Shown in pieces: positions 6,677 to 11,446 of a stretch of DNA of 11,446 nucleotides. The notes under the pieces were generated by a model. It had not been told where the DNA came from and did no database searches. It was given only the letters and a program-made list of their open reading frames with translations. Made by a program: the position numbers and the translations under genes. Positions within the stretch are counted from its first letter, which is position 1; each line of letters starts with the position of its first letter. Location of the stretch: the NCBI GenBank assembly GCA_022848785.1, contig JAJISK010000023.1:1-11446 (forward strand). The letters are read 5' to 3'. The stretch is from Thermoplasmatota archaeon. Lineage in GTDB: Archaea; Thermoplasmatota; Thermoplasmata; RBG-16-68-12; JAJISG01.

Positions 6677-7063
6677 CTAGGCGCCGTCCTCTTGGTAGGC
6701 CTTGAGCCCGATCCGGAGAGTGCTCAAGGAGAGGAGGGCACACTTGAGGCGGGCGTGGCTGATGGGGATGCCGAGGGTCTGCAATACGGCGTCCTCGTCG
6801 ATGGCGAGGACCTCCTCCAAGGTCTTCCCTTTGAGCTTGACCGTGAGCATGGAAGCGGAGGCCTGGCTGATGGCGCATCCCTGGCCCTGGAACTTCACGT
6901 CTTCCACCACGCTGGCGTCGTTGAGCTTGAGATAGAGGGCGATATCATCCCCGCAGAGAGGGTTGTCTTCCCGGGCCGAGATGTCGGCGGGAGCCAGGTC
7001 TCCCTTGTTTCGGGGATTCTGGTAGTGGTCCAGGATCGCCTCCTGATACATCTCGTAGCTCAC
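6677..7063 (-). CDS. sufU: Fe-S scaffold / sulfur-transfer protein SufU (IscU-like)
   Basis: A 128-residue IscU/SufU-fold protein. It carries the three conserved cysteines C37 (in LCGDD), C63 (GQGCAIS) and C108 (RLKCALL), plus Asp39 after the first Cys. In Bacillus, SufU is a zinc-bound sulfur acceptor for SufS; IscU proteins build clusters. The gap between the second and third Cys is 45 residues, without the roughly 20-residue insertion typical of Gram-positive SufU, so by length it lies nearer to IscU. The start is GTG at 7061-7063: AAGGAGG lies 10 bases upstream, and the codon overlaps the sufS stop as GTGA. ATG four codons later is less well placed. It directly precedes cysM. Confidence 0.92.
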   Translation of the reverse strand: MSYEMYQEAILDHYQNPRNKGDLAPADISAREDNPLCGDDIALYLKLNDASVVEDVKFQGQGCAISQASASMLTVKLKGKTLEEVLAIDEDAVLQTLGIPISHARLKCALLSLSTLRIGLKAYQEDGA

Positions 7064-8313
7064 AGCCGGAAAACCTCCTTGACCTTCTTCAGCGCTTCGA
7101 CGAGACGGTCGGCCTCCTCCGCCGTGTTGTACAGGTAGAAGCTCGCCCGGGTGGTGGCGGGCACGTCCAGCCGGTCCATCAGGGGCTGGGCGCAGTGATG
7201 GCCTGCCCGCACCGCGATGCCCTCCGAATCCAGGATGGATGCGATGTCGTGGGGGTGGACGCCCTCGAGTAAGAAGGAGACGACGCCGGCCCGCTGGTTC
7301 ACGTCCGTGGGTCCGTACACGCGGAGACCCTCGATTCCTGCGAGGCGTTCGAGGGCGTAGGCGGTGAGGGCCTTCTCGTGTTCCCGGACGCGATGCATGT
7401 CGAGACCTTCCAGGTAGTCGACCGCCGCCCCGAAGCCGATGGCCCCCATGATGTTGGGGGTCCCCGCCTCGAACTTCCACGGCAAGTCGTTCCAGCGGGC
7501 CCATCCGAGGTGAACCTCCCGAATCATCTCCCCACCCCCGAGGAAGGGCTCCATCTCTTCCAGGATGTCTTCCCGCCCACAGAGCGCGCCAATCCCGGTG
7601 GGCCCCAGCATCTTGTGGCCCGAGACCGCCAGGAAGTCGGCGTCGATGGCCTGGGCGTCCACGGGCATGTGAGGCGCGGACTGGGCCGCGTCGACGAGGC
7701 AGAGGGCCCCGACCTCGTGGGCCCGTTTGGCGATCTCCGCCACGGGGTTGATGGTCCCCAACACGTTGGAGCATTGGGTGACCGTGACGAGCTTGGTCCT
7801 GGGGGTGATGAGCTCGTCGTAGTCCTCCATCTTGAGCGTGCCGTCGTCGTGGATGTCGACCCACTTGAGGACCACGCCGAGCTTGTCCTGTAGAAAGTAC
7901 CAGGGAATCGTGTTGGAGTGGTGTTCCATGACCGTTGAGACGATCTCGTCTCCTTCCTGAAGGCCGCCCTTCATTCCCCAGCTGTAGGCCACGGCGTTGA
8001 TGGCTTCCGTGGTCCCGCTGGTGTAAATGACTTCCTCCCGGGCTCGGACGTTGAGGAACGCCTGGATCTTGTCTCGTGCGCCCTCGTACGCCTCCGTCGC
8101 CCGCTCCCCGAGCTCGTAGATTGACCGGTGGACGTTGGCGGTGTAGAGGTTGAGGTACTCGTTCATCTTCTCGACCACAGGACGCGGTTTCTGGGACGTG
8201 GACGCGTTGTCCAAGTAGACCAATCGCTTCCCGTGGACCTTTTGGTCCAGGACAGGGAAGTCCCGTCGGATGGCCCGTGTGTCCAACGCGCTCTCCTCGA
8301 GCTTCCCCACCAT
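7060..8313 (-). CDS. sufS: Cysteine desulfurase SufS (class II)
   Basis: A 417-residue aminotransferase-fold enzyme that removes sulfur from cysteine, leaving alanine, and passes the persulfide to SufU or SufE-type acceptors. Visible residues: HH131-132 in EHHSN, Asp208 in LVDAAQS, PLP lysine K234 in SGHKMLGPTGIG, and the catalytic Cys374 in RAGHHCAQP, a short active-site loop typical of SufS rather than IscS. The start is ATG at 8311-8313, two bases after the sufC1 stop, with GGGAGGAGG ending 7 bases before it; a longer frame to 8337 would run back into sufC1. It overlaps sufU by four bases, matching their physical partnership. Confidence 0.95.
   Translation of the reverse strand: MVGKLEESALDTRAIRRDFPVLDQKVHGKRLVYLDNASTSQKPRPVVEKMNEYLNLYTANVHRSIYELGERATEAYEGARDKIQAFLNVRAREEVIYTSGTTEAINAVAYSWGMKGGLQEGDEIVSTVMEHHSNTIPWYFLQDKLGVVLKWVDIHDDGTLKMEDYDELITPRTKLVTVTQCSNVLGTINPVAEIAKRAHEVGALCLVDAAQSAPHMPVDAQAIDADFLAVSGHKMLGPTGIGALCGREDILEEMEPFLGGGEMIREVHLGWARWNDLPWKFEAGTPNIMGAIGFGAAVDYLEGLDMHRVREHEKALTAYALERLAGIEGLRVYGPTDVNQRAGVVSFLLEGVHPHDIASILDSEGIAVRAGHHCAQPLMDRLDVPATTRASFYLYNTAEEADRLVEALKKVKEVFRL
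7074..7080 (-). promoter_or_regulatory. Ribosome-binding site fixing the sufU GTG start
   Basis: AAGGAGG on the - strand lies 10 bases before GTG 7061-7063 and 22 before the ATG at 7049-7051. It sits inside the last codons of sufS, and supports the GTG start with the GTGA overlap. Confidence 0.6.
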
Positions 8314-8315
8314 CT

Positions 8316-9059
8316 TTACGCCTCCTCCCGCAACCAATCGTATCCCCGTTCCTCCAGCTCGGCCGCCAAGTCCTTGCCTCCCGACCGGGCAATCCGTCCG
8401 TCGACTAAGACATGCACCTCCTGCGGGACGATGTACCGGAGAATGCGCTGATAGTGCGTGATGAGCAGGATGCCCGTGCCCCCCTGGGCGAGCCGATTCA
8501 TGGCGTCGGAGACGACTTGAAGGGAGTCGATATCGAGGCCGGAGTCCGTTTCGTCCATGACGGCCAGGGGAGGCCGGAACAGGGCCATCTGCAGGACCTC
8601 CGCCCGCTTCTTCTCCCCCCCGGAGAAACCTTGATTCACGTACCGACCGAGGAAGGTGTCGTCGATGCCCAGATTCCCGAGCTCCTCCTGCACCCGCGCA
8701 TCAAACGCCTCCCCGTCGGGTTCCCCGGGCCAGACGGAACGGTAGGACTCCCGGAGGAAGCGTCGCATCTTGACCCCCGGTAGATCCGTCGGGTATTGGA
8801 AGCCCAGGAACAACCCGCGGCGCGCGCGCTCGTCGGTGTCCATGGCCAGGAGGTCCTCCCCGTCCAGGAGGACCTGCCCGTCGAAGACGCGGTAGCCCGG
8901 ATGCCCGAGGAGGACGTACGCGAGGGTGGACTTTCCGCTGCCGTTCGGCCCCATCAAGGCGTGAATTTCCCCCTGCCGAACCGAGAGGCTGATGCCTCGG
9001 AGGATCTCCTTCCCCTCGATTCCGGCATGGAGGTCTAGGATGTCCAATTGGATTGGCAT
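8316..9059 (-). CDS. sufC: SufC ATPase, copy 1
   Basis: A 247-residue ABC-type ATPase of the SUF Fe-S assembly complex. Walker A is GPNGSGKST (37-45), the signature is FSGGEKKRAEVLQ (from 145), Walker B ends in MDETDSGLD (Glu170), and the switch His is H202 in ITHYQR. SufC normally binds SufB and SufD and powers scaffold rearrangement. This copy heads the leftward operon and is followed by sufS and sufU, with no sufB or sufD on this transcript, so its partner must come from elsewhere, most simply from the divergent sufB. ATG at 9057-9059 has a modest AGGAA upstream. A CTTA box and a palindromic operator lie 24-45 bases upstream of the ATG. Confidence 0.95.
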   Translation of the reverse strand: MPIQLDILDLHAGIEGKEILRGISLSVRQGEIHALMGPNGSGKSTLAYVLLGHPGYRVFDGQVLLDGEDLLAMDTDERARRGLFLGFQYPTDLPGVKMRRFLRESYRSVWPGEPDGEAFDARVQEELGNLGIDDTFLGRYVNQGFSGGEKKRAEVLQMALFRPPLAVMDETDSGLDIDSLQVVSDAMNRLAQGGTGILLITHYQRILRYIVPQEVHVLVDGRIARSGGKDLAAELEERGYDWLREEA

Positions 9060-9082
9060 GAACGTTCCTGAAACCTGGGCCG

Positions 9083-9097
9083 AATAACGGCGTTATC
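9083..9097. promoter_or_regulatory. Palindromic operator 1, in front of sufC1
   Basis: AATAACGGCGTTATC on the + strand. The inner 13 bases, ATAACGGCGTTAT, are a perfect inverted repeat around a central G at 9090. Fourteen of fifteen positions equal the site at 10006-10020 in front of sufC2. It lies between the probable TATA box (9098-9104) and the sufC1 ATG, so a bound protein would block transcription initiation. Binding by the neighbouring HTH regulator is inferred. Confidence 0.72.
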
Positions 9098-9104
9098 GGT
9101 TAAG
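9098..9104 (-). promoter_or_regulatory. Probable TATA box of the sufC1 operon
   Basis: On the - strand this reads CTTAACC. It is a weak TATA box by itself, but its CTTA begins exactly 14 bases before the palindrome centre, the same distance as the strong CTTATATAA box at the sufC2 promoter. A start site about 25 bases further on would leave a leader of roughly 15-20 bases before the sufC1 ATG. A second A/T-rich element, CTTAAAAT near 9148-9155 on the same strand, is an alternative. Confidence 0.5.
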
Positions 9105-9193
9105 TAGTTCTTCTCTCTCATGCGGCCTCGGAGGAAATCGAGAGGGGATTTTAAGGGTTTGGTGACGAGGGGATGGGTTTCCCGTCCGACCAC

Positions 9194-9925
9194 TCATGCC
9201 GTGAGGAGGCTGTCGGATTCGAGCAGCTGGGAGCGGATCCGGACGCATGCGTCGCACAGAGCCTGCTTCCGGTCCGAGTCTAGGGCGCCCTCAACGAGGC
9301 GCCGCTCCAAACCGGCAAGCTGCTCCTTCACGGCAGGGTGGCTCTTGAGAGTCGAATCCTCCCCGCGCCGCCCGTTCATGTACTGGCTCACGGCGGGTTG
9401 GCTGACGCCGAGGAGGGGGGCCACGCGAACCTGGCCCCGCTCGGGGACGAGTCGCCTGGCGATCTCGGAGCGGACGAACGGCAACAGTCGTTCGACGACA
9501 AAGGTCTCGCAAGGTTGCTTGGGAAACCCGCCTGGCTCCCCGAGGGCGAGAAGGAAGTCGGGTTTCGAGACCCCGTCGAGGATGCAGGAGCACGGGCCGA
9601 CTCCCTCCGTCCTTCGATAGGAGGTACAGGCTCCGCAGATCGCCGCGGTGAGCCTGGGGCCGGAGAGTCCGGTGATGATCCGAGACGCCAGCCGCTCCCC
9701 GTATTTGCGCAGCCCGTGATCCCGCCTTCGGGGACGGCGTCCGCGCCGTCTCGTGATGTAATGGCTGACGGCCGCCTGCGTGAGTCCCATGCGCTCGGCG
9801 ATCTCCCGCTGACTCAGATGGTGTTCGGTGGCGAGGTTGTACGCGATTCCGGCACGCAGCGCCGGAAGAAACTCCGGTACTGCGTATTCACACCATTGGC
9901 GCCCGCCCAGGTCGTCTGCGTTCAA
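9194..9925 (-). CDS. Duplicated HTH regulator with CxxC motifs (COG2522-like), candidate Suf regulator
   Basis: A 243-residue protein made of two similar units. Unit 1 has C12 (QWCE), a helix-turn-helix at about 37-60 (LSQREIAERMGLTQAAVSHY), and C97/C100 (ICGAC). Unit 2 has C139 (QPCE), an HTH at about 164-188 (LLGVSQPAVSQYMNGRRG), and C224/C227 (LCDAC). The Cys-to-CxxC spacing is 85 residues in both. A linker after unit 1 adds C112 and C114 (GPCSC). Single-unit archaeal proteins of COG2522 have this order of Cys, HTH and CxxC; the cysteines could hold an Fe-S cluster or zinc. The only usable in-frame start is TTG at 9923-9925, without a clear ribosome-binding site. It lies between two suf promoters that share one palindrome, so control of suf genes and of itself is the natural inference. 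Confidence 0.85.
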   Translation of the reverse strand: MNADDLGGRQWCEYAVPEFLPALRAGIAYNLATEHHLSQREIAERMGLTQAAVSHYITRRRGRRPRRRDHGLRKYGERLASRIITGLSGPRLTAAICGACTSYRRTEGVGPCSCILDGVSKPDFLLALGEPGGFPKQPCETFVVERLLPFVRSEIARRLVPERGQVRVAPLLGVSQPAVSQYMNGRRGEDSTLKSHPAVKEQLAGLERRLVEGALDSDRKQALCDACVRIRSQLLESDSLLTA

Positions 9926-9998
9926 TACGGGGTGATATGGACCGTGGCAGATAAAAAGTTGCGGCCCGTTATCGCCGGCGAATGCCAGGCGGATTACG

Positions 9999-10008
9999 CT
10001 TATATAAT
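9999..10008. promoter_or_regulatory. TATA box of sufC2, possibly bidirectional
   Basis: CTTATATAAT on the + strand. The core TTATATAA is itself an inverted repeat, so the - strand also reads a TATA box (TTATATAAG), suitable for the regulator gene. Rightward, a start site near 10028-10032 would give a leader of about 30 bases to the sufC2 ATG at 10062. Leftward, initiation near 9975 would give about 50 bases to the regulator TTG. The element overlaps the operator by two to three bases. Confidence 0.7.
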
Positions 10009-10020
10009 AACGGCGTTATT
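10006..10020. promoter_or_regulatory. Palindromic operator 2, in front of sufC2
   Basis: AATAACGGCGTTATT, a perfect 15-base inverted repeat (arms of 7) around a central G at 10013. It overlaps the downstream edge of the TATA box and would lie roughly at -25 to -10 of the sufC2 promoter, a position for repression. Its near-copy is at 9083-9097. If the TATA box also serves the regulator gene, this site would give autoregulation. Confidence 0.75.
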
Positions 10021-10047
10021 GCTTCGGAGAGATCCGGGAGACCGTCC

Positions 10048-10053
10048 AGAGGT
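10048..10053 (+). promoter_or_regulatory. Ribosome-binding site fixing the sufC2 start
   Basis: AGAGGT lies 8 bases before ATG at 10062-10064. A TTG at 10056 in the same frame would leave only 2 bases of spacing, so ATG is preferred. Confidence 0.6.
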
Positions 10054-10061
10054 CATTGAGC

Positions 10062-10820
10062 ATGAGCGTACTCGAGATCAAGAATCTGCACGCCGGAGTC
10101 GATGGGAAGGCCATCCTTCACGGCCTGGATCTGACCGTAAAGACGGGCGAGATCCACGCCCTGATGGGGCCCAATGGCAGCGGAAAATCCACCCTTTCCC
10201 ACGTTCTCATGGGCCAGATTCGATACGAGGTCTACGAGGGCGACGTTCTCTTGGACGGAACCTCCATCCTCGGACTCCTGCCTCACTACCGGGCCCGCCT
10301 GGGCCTTTTCCTCGGGTTCCAGTCCCCCCAAGAGGTCCCCGGGGTCAAGATGGGGAGCTTCCTGAACGCGGCCTACAAGCGGATGCACCCCGAGAACGAG
10401 ATGGAAATCCCCGAGTTCTTCGCCTACGTGGATGAGCGGATGCGCCTCTTGAAGCTGGACCCTAGTTTCGGGGCCCGATACCTAAACGACGGCTTCTCGG
10501 GCGGGGAGAAGAAACAGGCAGAGGTTCTCCAGATGCTCGTCCTCGCCCCCCGGATTGCCATCCTCGACGAGAGTGACTCGGGCCTGGACATTGATGCATT
10601 GAGGACCGTGGCCGAGGCCATCAATCACTACACGAGCCCCGAGGTGGGCATCCTCTTGATTACCCATTACCAGCGACTCCTCGACTACGTGACGCCCGAC
10701 TTTGTCCACGTCCTGGTGGACGGCAAGATCGCCCGCTCGGGTGGCAGTGACCTGGCCCAGAAACTGGAGGAGCTGGGGTACAAGTGGATAAAGGAAGAAG
10801 CTCCTGCGGAAGTGATTTAG
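10062..10820 (+). CDS. sufC: SufC ATPase, copy 2
   Basis: A 252-residue SufC from ATG 10062. Walker A is GPNGSGKST (36-44), the signature is [13 protein letters not shown] (from 145), Walker B ends in LDESDSGLD (Glu170), and the switch His is in ITHYQR. It is the first gene of the rightward operon, one base before sufB, so it is the copy expected to work with SufB. It is clearly paralogous to the sufC at 8316-9059: the same motif positions, but many differences between them, notably in the Q-loop to signature region ([11 protein letters not shown] against QYPTDLPGVKM), so the two are not a recent duplication. An operator and strong TATA box lie upstream. Confidence 0.95.
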   Translation: MSVLEIKNLHAGVDGKAILHGLDLTVKTGEIHALMGPNGSGKSTLSHVLMGQIRYEVYEGDVLLDGTSILGLLPHYRARLGLFLGFQSPQEVPGVKMGSFLNAAYKRMHPENEMEIPEFFAYVDERMRLLKLDPSFGARYLNDGFSGGEKKQAEVLQMLVLAPRIAILDESDSGLDIDALRTVAEAINHYTSPEVGILLITHYQRLLDYVTPDFVHVLVDGKIARSGGSDLAQKLEELGYKWIKEEAPAEVI

Positions 10821-10821
10821 C

Positions 10822-11446
10822 ATGGCCCTCAAACAGGAAACGGTGAGTCGAGAGTACCAGTACGGATTCCGTGACGACATCGAGTATGTCTATGAGACCG
10901 CCAAGGGCCTCAGCGAGGACGTCGTCCGGGAGATTTCCGGGCTTAAGGATGAGCCTGACTGGATGCTCAAGATGCGCCTCCGGGGGTACAAGCACTTCCT
11001 GGAGCGGCCGATGCCCGATTGGGGCGGGGACCTCGACGACATCGACTTCGGCGACATCCGCTACTATCTCAAGCCCTCGGAGAAGGAGAGCCGATCCTGG
11101 GATGAGGTTCCGGCTAAGATTCGGGAAACCTTCGATCGGCTGGGGATCCCCGAGGCCGAGCGCAAGTTCCTGGCCGGGGTGGGGGCCCAGTACGACTCCG
11201 AGGTGGTTTATCACAAGACCCTGAAACACCTCGAGGAGCAAGGCGTCGTCTTCATGGGCGCGGACGCAGCGCTGAAGGAGTACCCGGAGATGTTCAAGGA
11301 ATACTTCGCGAGCCTCATCCCGCCTGAGGACAACAAGTTCGCTGCCCTGAACACCGCTGTCTGGAGCGGCGGAAGCTTCGTCTACGTCCCGAAGGGGGTC
11401 AAGGTGGAGCAACCCCTGCAAGCCTACTTCCGCATCAACTCGGAGA
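10822..11446 (+). CDS. sufB: Fe-S assembly scaffold SufB, N-terminal part
   Basis: Open from ATG at 10822-10824 to the end of the window: 208 codons, with the C-terminal half outside. The segments [67 protein letters not shown] and [28 protein letters not shown] are diagnostic of SufB, the scaffold on which SufBCD builds the cluster. The cluster-binding and core beta-helix residues lie further on and cannot be checked. GGAAGTGA sits 6 bases before the ATG, and the gene begins one base after the sufC2 stop, so the two are coupled. A sufD beyond the window is likely but unseen. Confidence 0.95.
   Translation, partial: MALKQETVSREYQYGFRDDIEYVYETAKGLSEDVVREISGLKDEPDWMLKMRLRGYKHFLERPMPDWGGDLDDIDFGDIRYYLKPSEKESRSWDEVPAKIRETFDRLGIPEAERKFLAGVGAQYDSEVVYHKTLKHLEEQGVVFMGADAALKEYPEMFKEYFASLIPPEDNKFAALNTAVWSGGSFVYVPKGVKVEQPLQAYFRINSE

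Noticed and set aside
5690..7138. Long open frame (482 residues) on the + strand
   Set aside because: Antisense to cysM and sufU, with no recognisable domain; a shadow frame.
7064..8392. sufU frame extended upstream to 571 residues
   Set aside because: The extension overlaps sufS completely and is Arg/Gly/Pro-rich; similarity to IscU/SufU begins only near the GTG at 7063, which has its own ribosome-binding site.
9338..10435. Open frame of 365 residues on the + strand across the regulator and sufC2
   Set aside because: It crosses the operator, TATA box and the real sufC2 start in the wrong frame, and has no domain.
1..11446. CRISPR array, transposon ends, tRNA or rRNA genes
   Set aside because: I saw no regularly spaced repeats, no transposase fragment with terminal repeats, and no tRNA or rRNA signature; the window is almost filled by coding genes.

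Overview
The window looks like part of a GC-rich archaeal chromosome. Evidence for Archaea is a Csl4-type exosome subunit, an archaeal-type METTL5-like RNA methylase (COG2263), TATA-box promoters of the form CTTA(T/A), and a COG2522-like helix-turn-helix regulator. A euryarchaeal, possibly Thermoplasmatota-like, source is my guess; nothing in the window fixes the lineage.

Layout: the 3' end of a threonine/serine dehydratase gene enters on the + strand (1-315). From 395 to 9925 every gene lies on the - strand. In transcription order these are a duplicated HTH/cysteine regulator, sufC1, sufS, sufU, cysM-like cysteine synthase, a JAMM peptidase, a CysO-MoeZ fusion (ubiquitin-like + E1 + rhodanese), an ArsC-like phosphatase-fold protein, an unknown 91-residue protein, larC, a METTL5-like methylase, csl4, and an overlooked 56-residue coiled-coil protein. 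Many junctions overlap or abut (GTGA at sufS/sufU, TAG-ATG at sufU/cysM, TAG-GTG at cysM/JAMM, an 8-base overlap at JAMM/cysO-moeZ, ATGA at methylase/csl4). From 10062 the + strand carries sufC2 and the start of sufB, which runs off the window.

How it works together: the leftward cluster joins Fe-S assembly (SufC, SufS, SufU) to what looks like the CysO/CysM/Mec/MoeZ thiocarboxylate route to cysteine known from mycobacteria, so one transcript could make cysteine and then strip its sulfur for Fe-S clusters. Two unusual features stand out. First, the CysO-like domain is fused in frame to its own E1-rhodanese enzyme, so its Gly-Gly end is internal. Second, a regulator made of two tandem HTH + CxxC units sits between two suf promoters. 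Each promoter carries a near-identical palindrome, ATAACGGCGTTAT, whose centre lies exactly 14 bases past the start of the CTTA box. I propose that this regulator is an Fe-S or redox sensor of the whole suf/cysteine regulon. The sites and protein architecture are seen in the sequence; the regulatory role is inference.
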